From: Bacteroidota bacterium
GTDB taxonomy: Bacteria; Bacteroidota; Bacteroidia; M30B66
NCBI GenBank assembly: GCA_947460255.1
Contig: CANHIS010000003.1
Coordinates: 22,047-86,046, forward strand
DNA: 64,000 bases
Reading direction: 5' to 3'
The first letter of the stretch is position 1; each line of letters begins with the position of its first letter. This document shows positions 23,658-32,458 of the stretch, one piece after another. The notes below the pieces were generated by a model. It worked only from the letters and a program-made list of their open reading frames with translations, had not been told where the DNA came from and ran no database searches. A program made the translations under genes and the position numbers.

Positions 23658-25643
23658 TCAGTAATTAAAGAGTTGGAGCAGTTGTTCTTCGAAACGATCT
23701 TTGGCCAAGAAATTCTGCTCCAATTCTGCCGAAAACGGTACTGGTGTATCTAAACTGGCTGATCGCATCACTGGCGCATCCAATTTTTCAAAGCAATGCT
23801 CCATGATGCGCGCAGAAAGCTCTCCACCAATACCGCCAGTCAGCGTGTCTTCATGTAAAATGATCGCCTTTCCAGTTTTCGCTACACTTTCAAACACAGT
23901 TTCTTCATCCAAAGGAAGCAAGGTGCGTAAATCGATCAAGTCGGCATTTATTTCAGGGTGTTTGTCAAGCACTTCGAGCGCCCAATGTACCCCAAATCCG
24001 TAGGTGATTATCGTTAAATCGTTTCCTGATCTCAATACATTGGCTTTCCCAATCGGGATGGTGAAATAGTCGTCGAATACTTCTTCCGAAATGCTTCTGT
24101 AAAGCGCTTTGTGTTCGAAAAACATCACCGGATTTGGATCTTCAAATGAAGCCAACAACAAGCCTTTCGCATCGTTAGGAAACGCCGGATACACCACTTT
24201 CAAACCAGGCGTGTGGGTAAACCAAGCTTCATTGCTCTGGCTATGGAACGGACCAGCCGCAACGCCAGCACCTGTTGGCATTCGCACAACTACGTCGGCA
24301 TTTTGTCCCCAACGGTAATGGATTTTCGCCAGGTTGTTCACGATTTGGTTGAAGCCTTCGGTCACGAAATCAGCGAACTGCATTTCCACCATGGCTTTTT
24401 TGCCTTTGATCGACAAGCCGAGGCCTGTTCCAACAATTGCAGCCTCACAAAGTGGCGTATTACGCACGCGGTCTTTCCCGAATCGCTCCACAAATCCATC
24501 TGTGATTTTGAAAACGCCACCATATTCAGCAATGTCCTGACCCATCAAAACGAGTTCTGGATGCTTTTCCATGGCCTGCCCAAGTCCGTCGGAAATGGCG
24601 TCGATTAAGCGTTTTTTGGTGGTTTTTCCCGTAGCCGGGGATGTTTCATCGAAGTTGAATGGCGCATACACGTCACGCACTTCATCTTCGGTATTTGGAA
24701 CGATCTCGGGTTCATCAAAGGTGGCCTGAACGCCCTCTTCAATATATTTTTTCAGTTGTGCACGGAGGGCTTGGCGGGATTCATCGGTAAGTACTTTTTC
24801 TTCGATCAGCCAAGCTTCATAGTTATTTACAGGATCTTTTTTGCCCCAGATATCGAACAATTCCTGCGGAACATATTTGGTTCCTGAAGCTTCTTCGTGG
24901 CCGCGCATTCTAAATGTGATGCACTCAAGCAACCATGGTTTCGGGTCGTTGATGATGCTCTCACGGATTTCTGTAATGGCATCGTACACATCAAGTACGT
25001 TGTTTCCATCAATCGATTTGGTAGGAATGCCGTATCCAGGACCTTTATCGGTAAACGATTTAAAGCGGAATTGCTCGTTCGAAGGTGTCGACAAGCCATA
25101 ACCGTTGTTTTCAATGATGAAGATCACGGGCAAATCCCAAACCGCAGCCACATTAATCGATTCGTGAAAATCACCTTCTGAAGATCCTCCATCACCAGAG
25201 AAAACAGCAGTAACCAATGGTTCTTTGTTGAGTTTGTGCGCGAGAGCAATGCCGTCGGCGATGCCCATCTGCGGACCAAGGTGTGAAATCATCCCAACGA
25301 CTTTGTGTTCTTTCGAGCCAAAGTGGAAAGAGCGTTCACGGCCTTTCGAATACCCATTGAGTTTTCCTTGCCATTGTGTAAACAACTGGTGGAAAGGCAT
25401 ACCACGCCCGGTGAAAATACCGAGGTTTCTATGCATTGGAAGGATGTATTCGTTGGGATCCATCGCGAGAACGGTACCTACAGAGATGGCTTCTTGGCCT
25501 ATCCCTGAAAACCATTTTGAGATTCTGCCTTGACGAAGAAGATTGAGCATTTTTTCCTCAATCATTCTTGGCAATAGAAGTTCGCGGTAAATTTTTAGAA
25601 GAAGTTCGTCGGATTTGCCTTTGCGGTCAAAATGCATCTGCAT
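23658..25643 (-). CDS. Fused alpha/beta 2-oxoacid dehydrogenase E1
   Basis: A 661-residue fusion of thiamine-diphosphate E1 alpha (about 1-340) and E1 beta (about 345-661), a format common in Bacteroidota. The alpha part has the ThDP motif GDGGSSEGDFHE to ENNGYG. The beta part has LVLMGQDIAEYGGVF and RNTPLCEAAIVG. Sequence suggests the branched-chain 2-oxoacid (2-oxoisovalerate) or pyruvate complex, which decarboxylates the oxoacid and acylates the E2 lipoyl group. The E2 and E3 genes are not in this window. A minus-strand -7 box TATTTTTG lies at 25668-25661. Confidence 0.92.
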   Translation of the reverse strand: MQMHFDRKGKSDELLLKIYRELLLPRMIEEKMLNLLRQGRISKWFSGIGQEAISVGTVLAMDPNEYILPMHRNLGIFTGRGMPFHQLFTQWQGKLNGYSKGRERSFHFGSKEHKVVGMISHLGPQMGIADGIALAHKLNKEPLVTAVFSGDGGSSEGDFHESINVAAVWDLPVIFIIENNGYGLSTPSNEQFRFKSFTDKGPGYGIPTKSIDGNNVLDVYDAITEIRESIINDPKPWLLECITFRMRGHEEASGTKYVPQELFDIWGKKDPVNNYEAWLIEEKVLTDESRQALRAQLKKYIEEGVQATFDEPEIVPNTEDEVRDVYAPFNFDETSPATGKTTKKRLIDAISDGLGQAMEKHPELVLMGQDIAEYGGVFKITDGFVERFGKDRVRNTPLCEAAIVGTGLGLSIKGKKAMVEMQFADFVTEGFNQIVNNLAKIHYRWGQNADVVVRMPTGAGVAAGPFHSQSNEAWFTHTPGLKVVYPAFPNDAKGLLLASFEDPNPVMFFEHKALYRSISEEVFDDYFTIPIGKANVLRSGNDLTIITYGFGVHWALEVLDKHPEINADLIDLRTLLPLDEETVFESVAKTGKAIILHEDTLTGGIGGELSARIMEHCFEKLDAPVMRSASLDTPVPFSAELEQNFLAKDRFEEQLLQLFNY

Positions 25644-25679
25644 GCTGGAGAATTTTGCGCCAAAAATAGCCTAAAATCC

Positions 25680-25687
25680 TAACTTTG
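25680..25687 (+). promoter_or_regulatory. -7 promoter box of the Cys microprotein gene
   Basis: TAACTTTG matches TAnnTTTG, with TTTTG about 22 bases upstream. It ends 4 bases before the ATG at 25692, so a leaderless mRNA is predicted. Confidence 0.5.
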
Positions 25688-25691
25688 TGCC

Positions 25692-25799
25692 ATGCAAATA
25701 GCTTTAACGGTTGCAACTTTTCTATTGGCCTTGGTTTGGTTGTGGAAGCGCTTTGTTGGAAAGAAGAAGAACCAAGGGAATTGCGAAAAGTGCGGATAA
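25692..25799 (+). CDS. 35-residue membrane microprotein with C-terminal CxxC (FeoB-associated-like)
   Basis: This open frame encodes MQIALTVATFLLALVWLWKR, then FVGKKKNQGNCEKCG and stop. It has one membrane helix (about 3-18), a basic patch and a terminal Cys-x-x-Cys. The architecture matches the small FeoB-associated Cys-rich membrane proteins, although no feoAB is nearby. The basic residues after the helix suggest the CxxC faces the cytoplasm. Support comes from a correctly placed promoter box and a hairpin directly after the stop. It could bind iron or act in thiol exchange. Confidence 0.6.
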   Translation: MQIALTVATFLLALVWLWKRFVGKKKNQGNCEKCG

Positions 25800-25834
25800 A
25801 AAAAATCCCGACAACCTCGAAAGGCGTCGGGACT
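25800..25834 (-). terminator. Terminator of the small Ala-rich lipoprotein gene (minus strand)
   Basis: TCCCGAC/GTCGGGA stem with an inner CCT/AGG. On the minus strand it is followed by a run of T, and it also abuts the stop of the Cys microprotein on the plus strand. Confidence 0.8.
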
Positions 25835-25854
25835 TATTAGCTTTTTGCTAAGAA

Positions 25855-26079
25855 TTACTTAGTTGCAGGAGCTGCAGCTGTATCTTTCTTAGTTGTATCA
25901 GTAGCCATTGCAGCAGCAGCAGCAGCTGAATCAGCAGCAGCTTGAGCTTGTACAGCAGCCAAAGAATCAGCTACACGTGCAGAATCTGCAGCAGCTTTTG
26001 CTTTGTCTTCACCATTACCACCACAAGAAGCGAATGCAACAACACCAGTTACGATCGCAGAGAAAAGTACTTTTTTCAT
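25855..26079 (-). CDS. Small Ala-rich lipoprotein, copy 1
   Basis: A 74-residue protein: signal with lipobox ending VAFASC, then Gly/Asn/Glu/Asp linker, then a strongly helical Ala/Ser/Asp stretch including KAKAAADSARVADSLAA, and a Thr/Lys-rich tail. The 17-residue KAKA block is identical in the lipoprotein at 27144, so the two are paralogues. It may be an abundant envelope lipoprotein with an extended helix. The poly-Ala codons form (GCA)n runs near 25910. It has its own promoter (TACTTTTG, minus strand 26122-26115) and terminator. Confidence 0.75.
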   Translation of the reverse strand: MKKVLFSAIVTGVVAFASCGGNGEDKAKAAADSARVADSLAAVQAQAAADSAAAAAAMATDTTKKDTAAAPATK

Positions 26080-26279
26080 TTTAGTTTTTTTTGAATTGAT
26101 TTGTTTCAGCGGGACAAAAGTAAAAAAATCTTAAAAGCAACAAGGGTTTTTTCAAAAAAAATGTTAAAATATTTTTGGGAAAACGCTGGATGCCAATATT
26201 ATCTAAGGAAAGCGGCATTTTCTATTTTATTTGGTTTGTGATACATCTTAAATAAATGTTGGAACTAGCTTAGAATTTC

Positions 26280-26287
26280 TATTTTTG
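26280..26287 (+). promoter_or_regulatory. -7 promoter box of the GCTD-motif lipoprotein gene
   Basis: TATTTTTG fits TAnnTTTG. The ATG is 23 bases downstream. The divergent box at 26115-26122 serves the opposite lipoprotein gene. Confidence 0.55.
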
Positions 26288-26309
26288 CCGTGTTAAAAAT
26301 TCTAAAAGC

Positions 26310-26810
26310 ATGAAAAAAGCTATTCTCTCTATTGCAAACACTGCGCGTACACTAGGTGCAGTAATTATGATTGGTCTTGTATCTGTTACCTACACTGGTT
26401 GCAAGCAAGAAGGTTGTACAGATGTTGACGCTAACAACTTTAGCGAAGATGCTGACGAAGATGACGGTACTTGTACTTATGATTACGAGCAATTCGTAGG
26501 AACTTACGGTACAACTTCACCTTGCGTTACTGGTGCTTCTTGGAATACAACTATTGCAGCTTCTTCTACAAGCAAAAAGAAAGTGGTTATCTCTAACATT
26601 GGTAATCTTGGTTCTAGCGCTACAGTTGTAGCTGATGTGAATGGATCGACAGTTCAAATTCCTTCTCAATCAACTATTGATTCTGATGGCGATTCTTGGA
26701 CAATTTCTTCTTCAACTGGTACTCTTTCAGGCACTTCGATTAACATCACTGTAACTTACACTTTCGGTACGAGCAACTTGACTTGCAGCGAAACTTGGAA
26801 TAAGCAATAA
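26310..26810 (+). CDS. Lipoprotein with GCTD-DDGTC motif
   Basis: A 166-residue protein with an N-terminal signal and a candidate lipid-accepting Cys in VTYTGCKQ. Directly after it comes EGCTDVDANNFSEDADEDDGTC, a Cys-bracketed acidic module also present in the proteins at 27752 and 36454. The rest is a Ser/Thr-rich beta domain (about 60-166) that looks like a small lipocalin-like or Ig-like fold. The acidic module may bind Ca2+. It is monocistronic with a strong terminator. Function unknown. Confidence 0.7.
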   Translation: MKKAILSIANTARTLGAVIMIGLVSVTYTGCKQEGCTDVDANNFSEDADEDDGTCTYDYEQFVGTYGTTSPCVTGASWNTTIAASSTSKKKVVISNIGNLGSSATVVADVNGSTVQIPSQSTIDSDGDSWTISSSTGTLSGTSINITVTYTFGTSNLTCSETWNKQ

Positions 26811-26830
26811 TCTATTGCAACCAATTTAAA

Positions 26831-26859
26831 AAGGGCTGTCCGTTTGGGCAGCCCTTTTT
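26831..26859 (+). terminator. Rho-independent terminator
   Basis: AAGGGCTG/CAGCCCTT with extra G-C pairs toward a GTTT loop, followed by seven T. It ends the lipoprotein gene at 26310. Confidence 0.9.
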
Positions 26860-26886
26860 TTGTGCTTGATTTTGTGATGAACGATG

Positions 26887-27032
26887 CCTCTCCCTAGCCC
26901 TCTCCACGGGAGAGAGAATTGTATTGCGATCTCTATGAACTTTTGAAATGAAGTGGTAGAGTCATTGTCCTACAACGAAAAACGAATTATCTCCCTAACC
27001 CTCCCCGTGAGAGAGAGAACTGCATAACGATC
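26887..27032. repeat. Two copies of a pyrimidine-rich inverted repeat
   Basis: The copies at 26887-26931 and 26991-27032 share CTCCCTA-CCCTC, then GAGAGAGA and a similar tail ending CGATC. Each can fold, with the CTCTCCC part facing GGGAGAGAG. They resemble dispersed intergenic repeats rather than a promoter or terminator. The 330-base gap between 26810 and 27144 contains only these repeats and two terminators. Confidence 0.6.
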
Positions 27033-27092
27033 AAAAAGAATTTATCAGAAGAAGTGTGACAATCTGATGTATCACATCTAACAAATGGGCAT

Positions 27093-27125
27093 AAAAAAGC
27101 CCCTTCGATGTGAAGAGGCTTTTTA
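27093..27125. terminator. Bidirectional terminator
   Basis: AAAAGCC plus CTTC pairs with GAAG plus GGCTTTT, flanked by A and T runs on both sides. It should stop the minus-strand lipoprotein gene and any plus-strand read-through. Confidence 0.8.
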
Positions 27126-27143
27126 ATACTCAATTGATTGGGA

Positions 27144-27575
27144 TTATTTCCCTTTCATTGCATCTTTCATAGATTTTGCTCCGCCACCTGAAGATTTAGT
27201 ATCGGTTGCAGCATCTTTCATAGATTTAGGAGCGTCACCAGTTTTCCCAGCAGCGCCTTTCATGTTGGTTATTGGTTCTTCTTTCTTAGGCTCTTCTTTC
27301 TTAGTTGTTGTTCCTTTAGAACCTCCTCTAGATCCACCTTTTGCTGCAGAAGCACTCGCTTCAGCAGCAGCGATAGAATCTAAACGTGCTTGCTCAGCAG
27401 ATGCAGCAGCGATAGAATCAAGAGTAGCTTGTTCTTTTGCAGCGATCGCAGCAAGTGAATCAGCTACACGGGCAGAATCGGCAGCAGCTTTTGCTTTGTC
27501 AGCATCAGCACCACCGCCACAAGATGCCAAGAATACAATTCCGGCAGCAAGCATTGCAATAGATACTTTTTTCAT
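27144..27575 (-). CDS. Ala-rich helical lipoprotein, copy 2
   Basis: A 143-residue lipoprotein (lipobox VFLASC) with repeated A-x-x-D-S-I-A-A heptad-like units (about 25-75), including the block KAKAAADSARVADSLAA identical to the lipoprotein at 25855. A Gly/Ser/Lys/Glu-rich low-complexity region and two SMKDA-type repeats follow. The helix is probably a long coiled coil; the basic tail might touch peptidoglycan or DNA, but this is speculative. A minus-strand -7 box TAAATTCG lies at 27615-27608. Confidence 0.75.
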   Translation of the reverse strand: MKKVSIAMLAAGIVFLASCGGGADADKAKAAADSARVADSLAAIAAKEQATLDSIAAASAEQARLDSIAAAEASASAAKGGSRGGSKGTTTKKEEPKKEEPITNMKGAAGKTGDAPKSMKDAATDTKSSGGGAKSMKDAMKGK

Positions 27576-27724
27576 GGGTATGTGTGTGTTAAGTTTTATT
27601 TTGGGTGCGAATTTAATATTTTTTTAAACAGCAATCGTAACGTTCTCGCTGAGTTCATTTTCTTTCATCTACTTTTTTCTTGCCTTCAATTACATCTGAA
27701 GTTTTCAGCAACATACATACTCTA

Positions 27725-27732
27725 TATATTTG
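27725..27732 (+). promoter_or_regulatory. -7 promoter box of the second GCTD lipoprotein gene
   Basis: TATATTTG (followed by C) matches the -7 consensus and lies inside the longer open frame, so it fixes the start at 27752. Confidence 0.6.
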
Positions 27733-27751
27733 CACGTTTCGTCATCTACCC

Positions 27752-28240
27752 ATGAACCGACTTCTGCTCTCTTTGCTTTTTAGTACCACCATATTCCTTT
27801 TAATGTCGTCTTGCGATACAGAAGGTTGTACCGATCCTAGTGCCGCAAACTATGATGAAAAAGCCGATTCTGATGATGGCAATTGTCGTTATGATTCAGA
27901 CCCTTTCGAAGGCAAATGGGATCTTACCGATTCTATCGAAACAACCCCTAACGTTTATGTTCCTGAAGAAGTTCGCTTGATGGACATCCGCATCATCTCT
28001 ACAGACCGCGATCGCCTGCGTGTTTTCTGGAAAAATGTCGATGGATCACTTTCCGACACCATCGATGCCACCGCAAAACCAAATACGCTCTCCATTGCTC
28101 CGCAGGAATTTGGAGAAGGTTTCATCATTCAAGGCAATTTCATTTACAACGGTCTCTACGACTACATCGAAACCGAATACCGCGTTTCTAGTGATACCTC
28201 ATTGGTTCGCCGCCGTGGAAGAGCCGATCGCCGCGACTAA
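27752..28240 (+). CDS. Lipoprotein with GCTD-DDGNC motif
   Basis: A 162-residue protein beginning MNRLLLSLLFSTTIF with lipobox LMSSC. Immediately after the lipid Cys is EGCTDPSAANYDEKADSDDG-NC, the module also found at 26310 and 36454. The remainder (FEGKWDLTDSIE onward) looks like a lipocalin-type or META-like beta-barrel domain, ending in an Arg-rich tail. A longer frame from 27680 is rejected because the promoter lies within it. It converges on cinA, and its last bases overlap the cinA stop region. Confidence 0.72.
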   Translation: MNRLLLSLLFSTTIFLLMSSCDTEGCTDPSAANYDEKADSDDGNCRYDSDPFEGKWDLTDSIETTPNVYVPEEVRLMDIRIISTDRDRLRVFWKNVDGSLSDTIDATAKPNTLSIAPQEFGEGFIIQGNFIYNGLYDYIETEYRVSSDTSLVRRRGRADRRD

Positions 28241-29484
28241 TCTTCCTGTTTTAACAGGTATTTTCTAAGCATATTCAACGCTGATAGCGACGCCATCGTG
28301 ATGTTTCTTTCACGGTTGGTGCTAAATCTGAATTTCTTTGCCTTGATCCCATCTGGTCCACCAATGGCAATCCACACGGTTCCAACAGGTTTTTCTTCTG
28401 TTCCTCCATCTGGTCCTGCAATGCCCGAAACTGCTACTGTGTAATCGGTTTGATGCAGTTTCAAAGCCCCTTCCACCATTTCTTTTACGGTTTCTTCACT
28501 CACCGCACCAAAGTTCTTCAGGGTTTCAGTTTTCACACCCAATAAGCGCTCCTTGATCTCGTAACTGTAACAAACCGTGCTGCCTTCAAAGTACTTTGAT
28601 GCGCCCGGAAGTTTGGTTAGCATCGACGCAATCGTACCACCCGTGCAGCTTTCGGCTGTTGAAAGTGTTTTGTTGTGATCGATCATCCACTGGTGAATCA
28701 CTTGCTCCAATTCTACTTCACTTTCAGCAAAGATGTGCTTCCCAATCAATTCATACAGCAAAACAGCCTGCTGTTCAATTTCTTCATCCAACTTTTCAGC
28801 CTGTTCGCCAGTGGCGGAAATTCTCAATCTAACCTGACCAGCAGCAGGCAAGTACGCCAGTTTCATGTGTGCTGGTAACGCATCTTCCCAAGTCTCAATC
28901 CATGAAGCCAACAAACTTTCGCCAACGCCCTGTGTTCTGAAGGTTCTGTGACGAATTACAGGTGTCTTGAATCTGTCTTTCAACATCGGAAGCACCTGAT
29001 TACTCATCATGCCCATCATTTCATATGGAACACCCGGCATCGATACATATACAATTCCATCCACATCGAACCACATCCCTGGCGCAGTGCCGTTTTGATT
29101 TACCAAACAGGTACATATTTCAGGCACTTCAGCTTGTTTCCTGTTGATTGGCGTTACTTCCCGTCCAAACGAACTGAAAATCTTCTCCACCATTTCGAAT
29201 TGACTTTCATTGAAGACCATTTCGCAACCGAAATATTCGCACAAGGTTTTCTTGGTGATGTCGTCTTTCGTTGGACCTAAACCTCCAGTAATCAACACGA
29301 TTTGCACTCTATCGGATGCCTCCTTCAATGCTTTCAAAATGTGCTCACGATCATCGGATACCGAACTGATCTGCTTCACTTTGATGCCGATCATGTTGAG
29401 CTGTTGAGCCATCCAAGCCGAATTGGTATCTATAATTTGACCAATCAGAATTTCATCGCCAATCGTAATTATTTCACAAAGCAT
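28237..29484 (-). CDS. cinA: CinA family protein
   Basis: A 415-residue two-domain protein. The N-terminal MoaB/COG1058 domain (about 1-170) starts CEIITIGDEILIGQIIDTNS and has VLITGGLGPTKDD. The C-terminal CinA domain (about 255-415) has STAESCTGGTIASML and VAVSGIAGPDGGTEEKPVG, the signature of nicotinamide-mononucleotide deamidases. It probably acts in pyridine-nucleotide salvage. The start at 29484 is preferred over 29505 because the conserved domain begins at once with MLCEIITIGDE. It lies next to polA on the same strand. Confidence 0.95.
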   Translation of the reverse strand: MLCEIITIGDEILIGQIIDTNSAWMAQQLNMIGIKVKQISSVSDDREHILKALKEASDRVQIVLITGGLGPTKDDITKKTLCEYFGCEMVFNESQFEMVEKIFSSFGREVTPINRKQAEVPEICTCLVNQNGTAPGMWFDVDGIVYVSMPGVPYEMMGMMSNQVLPMLKDRFKTPVIRHRTFRTQGVGESLLASWIETWEDALPAHMKLAYLPAAGQVRLRISATGEQAEKLDEEIEQQAVLLYELIGKHIFAESEVELEQVIHQWMIDHNKTLSTAESCTGGTIASMLTKLPGASKYFEGSTVCYSYEIKERLLGVKTETLKNFGAVSEETVKEMVEGALKLHQTDYTVAVSGIAGPDGGTEEKPVGTVWIAIGGPDGIKAKKFRFSTNRERNITMASLSALNMLRKYLLKQED

Positions 29485-29535
29485 AAGTCTGTTTTTACTC
29501 CACAACTAAAACCTGAATTCTCATTTTGTTCTGCA

Positions 29536-32358
29536 TCAATGTGCTTCCAACCAATTTAAACCTGTACCAGTTTCTACTTCAATTGGCACTTTGGTCGCAA
29601 AAGCTGTTTTCATGCAGTTTTCCACAAGTGGGATAACAATATCGAGCTCCGATTTATGGGCATCGAACACCAATTCATCGTGTACTTGAAGGGTCATTCT
29701 CGATTTCAAATTCTGCTTCTTGAACTCATCGTGAATTCTGATCATCGCAATTTTGATGAGATCCGCAGCCGATCCTTGAACAGGCGAATTGATAGCTTCA
29801 CGCTCGGCAAATCCGCGCACAGTGAAATTCCGGCTGTTGATGTCCTTCAAATAACGTCTTCTGCCCATCATCGTTTTCACATATCCGTTGGCACGCGCGA
29901 ATTCAAGCGTGTCGTTCATGTAATTTTTGATGCCCGGATATTGGGTGAAGTAATTTTCAATCAACTCTGCCGCTTCCTTCCGTGGAACGCCCAAACGCTG
30001 TGATAAACCGAAGGCAGAAATCGAATAGATGATACCGAAATTTACCATCTTGGCCTTGCTTCTCATTTCCCGCGTTACCGCGTCTAGCGAAACTCCATAC
30101 ACTTTCGCAGCTGTTGCCGTGTGAATGTCGATGCCCGTGCGAAATGCTTCCAACATCGCTTCTTCTTGTGCAATTTCGGCTACAAGTCGCAACTCGATCT
30201 GACTATAATCGGCGGAGATTAAAATATGGTCTTCATCTCTGGCGATAAAGGCTTTACGTACTTGCTGTCCACGATCGGTGCGGATCGGAATGTTCTGCAA
30301 ATTCGGACTTACCGAACTCAATCTGCCTGTTGCGGCTATGGTTTGGTTAAATGTGGTGTGAATTCTTCCAGTTTTCGGATGGATCAAATTTGGAAGCGAA
30401 TCCACGTAAGTAGATCGGAGTTTCGTTAGTTCTCTGTAATCGAGAATTTTTCCAATGATTGGATGTTCCTTTTCCAGCTTGCTGAGCACTTCTTCGTTGG
30501 TAGAATACTGTCCAGTTTTGGTTTTTTCTCCATTTGGAAGCCCCATTTTTTCAAACAATATGTCACCCATTTGTTTCGGCGAATCCAAGTTGAATTCGGC
30601 GCCTGAAATCGAGTAAATCTCTTCGCGCAGTACAATCAGGTCTTTTCCCAATTCCTCTGAATAATTTCTCAAGAACGGTTCGTCGATTTTCACGCCTTCA
30701 GATTCCATCGATGCCAACACCGGAATCAATGGATGTTCTATATCGTTCAATACACTTTCAACTTCTCGTTTCTGCACCAATGGCGCAATTACGTTCTTCA
30801 ATTGGAGCGTTATGTCGGCATCTTCAGACGCATATTCCTTGATTTGCTCCAATGGAACGTCGCGCATTGTGCCTTGGTTTTTCCCTTTCTTGCCGATCAA
30901 TTCCTCGATTTTCACTGGACTATATCCAAGCAAAGTTTCGCTCAAATAATCCATCCCGTGTTTTTGGTCAGGCTCGATGAGGTAATGCGCCAACATGGTA
31001 TCGAAAATCGGCAAGCTCACTTGGATGCCATATTGCTGCAACACGAGCAAATCGAACTTTACATTTTGTCCGATTTTGACAATCGTTTTGCTTTCCAAAA
31101 GCGGTTTGAAACGATCTACCAATTGCTGCGTTTCTTCTCGATCTGTTGAACATGGCACATACCAACCTTCACCAGCTTTGATAGAGAATGAAAGTCCAAC
31201 CAGTTCTAAATCAAAGTAATCTAACGACGTGGTTTCAGTATCGAAGCAGAATTCTTGTTGCTGACTTAGTAATTCGATCAATGCCGAAATTTCTGCATCG
31301 CTGGAAGCCACTTGATAATTGTGTTCGGTATTTTGGATGTTTTTGCCACGGTTTTCTGGTTCTGGCATGGGAGCATCATGGTCAGACGGCTCCCCGAAAA
31401 GATCCATTTGTCCGTTGCTAGGAGCTGCTGCTGCTGGTTTGGAAGTTTGCACGCGGTTCACCGAATAATCCTCACCGAGAATTTTTCTGCCCATCGATCG
31501 AAATTCGAGTTCCGCAAACAATGCCGACAGCTTTTCTTTGTCGGGCGGTGAAATCAACAAATCATCATCGTGCACATCTACTGGCACATCGAGGATAATA
31601 GTGGCAAGCATTTTAGAAACCAGTCCTTGCTCAGCAAAATTCTCCACGTTTTCGCGGAGTTTTCCTTTGAGTTCTGATGCGCGGTTGATCACAGCTTCCA
31701 TCGAGCCAAATTCCTTGATCAGCTTCTTCGCGGTTTTCTCGCCCACACCTGGAATTCCAGGGATGTTATCAACTGCATCGCCCCACATGCCGAGGATATC
31801 GATCACCTGCAAGGGCGAATCAACTTCCCATTTCTCCTGAATTTCTTTCACACCAAGGATTTCAACATCACTTCCTTGACGGCCAGGTTTGTACATGTAG
31901 ATGTTTTGCTCCACCAACTGACCATAATCTTTGTCGGGTGTAACCATGTAAACCACATGGCCTTCGCGAGCTTTGCGTTTCGCTATTGTTCCGATGATGT
32001 CGTCGGCTTCATAGCCCGCCAATTCGAGCATCGGGATATTAAATCCAGCGATGATTTCCTTGATCCAAGGGATGCTTTTCTGAATATCCTCAGGCATTGC
32101 CTCACGATTGGCTTTGTAGAAACTGAACTCCGCAGCACGTGTGGTTTCTTCAGCCGAATCGAACACTACGGCAAGATGCGTAGGTTTTTCTTTCTGCATC
32201 AAATCGATCAAGGTGGAAGTAAAGCCACTGATGGCGCTCACGTTCATCCCTTTCGAATTCATCAGCGGGTTGCGGCTGAAGGCAAAATAAGCTCTATAAA
32301 TCAATGCGTACGCATCAAGAAGAAAAAGGCGTTTGTCGTCTTGCGGGTTGATATTCAT
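29536..32358 (-). CDS. polA: DNA polymerase I
   Basis: A 940-residue enzyme with all three activities apparently intact. The 5'-3' exonuclease domain (about 1-300) has FLLDAYALIYRAYFAF and YEADDIIGT. The proofreading domain (about 350-540) keeps FDTETTSLD, GQNVKFDLLVL and YASEDADIT. The polymerase domain (about 580-940) keeps SADYSQIELR, RSKAKMVNFGIIY and QVHDELVFD. It processes Okazaki fragments and fills repair gaps. A minus-strand -7-like box TACTTTGG (32370-32363) ends 4 bases before the ATG, suggesting a leaderless message. cinA follows downstream. Confidence 0.97.
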   Translation of the reverse strand: MNINPQDDKRLFLLDAYALIYRAYFAFSRNPLMNSKGMNVSAISGFTSTLIDLMQKEKPTHLAVVFDSAEETTRAAEFSFYKANREAMPEDIQKSIPWIKEIIAGFNIPMLELAGYEADDIIGTIAKRKAREGHVVYMVTPDKDYGQLVEQNIYMYKPGRQGSDVEILGVKEIQEKWEVDSPLQVIDILGMWGDAVDNIPGIPGVGEKTAKKLIKEFGSMEAVINRASELKGKLRENVENFAEQGLVSKMLATIILDVPVDVHDDDLLISPPDKEKLSALFAELEFRSMGRKILGEDYSVNRVQTSKPAAAAPSNGQMDLFGEPSDHDAPMPEPENRGKNIQNTEHNYQVASSDAEISALIELLSQQQEFCFDTETTSLDYFDLELVGLSFSIKAGEGWYVPCSTDREETQQLVDRFKPLLESKTIVKIGQNVKFDLLVLQQYGIQVSLPIFDTMLAHYLIEPDQKHGMDYLSETLLGYSPVKIEELIGKKGKNQGTMRDVPLEQIKEYASEDADITLQLKNVIAPLVQKREVESVLNDIEHPLIPVLASMESEGVKIDEPFLRNYSEELGKDLIVLREEIYSISGAEFNLDSPKQMGDILFEKMGLPNGEKTKTGQYSTNEEVLSKLEKEHPIIGKILDYRELTKLRSTYVDSLPNLIHPKTGRIHTTFNQTIAATGRLSSVSPNLQNIPIRTDRGQQVRKAFIARDEDHILISADYSQIELRLVAEIAQEEAMLEAFRTGIDIHTATAAKVYGVSLDAVTREMRSKAKMVNFGIIYSISAFGLSQRLGVPRKEAAELIENYFTQYPGIKNYMNDTLEFARANGYVKTMMGRRRYLKDINSRNFTVRGFAEREAINSPVQGSAADLIKIAMIRIHDEFKKQNLKSRMTLQVHDELVFDAHKSELDIVIPLVENCMKTAFATKVPIEVETGTGLNWLEAH

Positions 32359-32458
32359 GCAGCCAAAGTACAGAATGCAGGTGGGATCTGAAACCGGTTT
32401 TCTAAATCATCACCTTGATTGTGAACTTCTTTTTTAAGCAGCATATCTGCGAAAGTTC

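Noticed and set aside
25910..25945. (GCA)n tract as a separate microsatellite feature
   Set aside because: It is ordinary Ala coding in the small lipoprotein and is noted there instead.
26887..27032. CRISPR-like repeat pair
   Set aside because: Only two imperfect copies with different spacing and no cas genes in the window.
30733..31149. 138-codon frame antisense to polA
   Set aside because: It lies wholly within polA, with His/Gln/Phe-rich nonsense composition typical of antisense frames.
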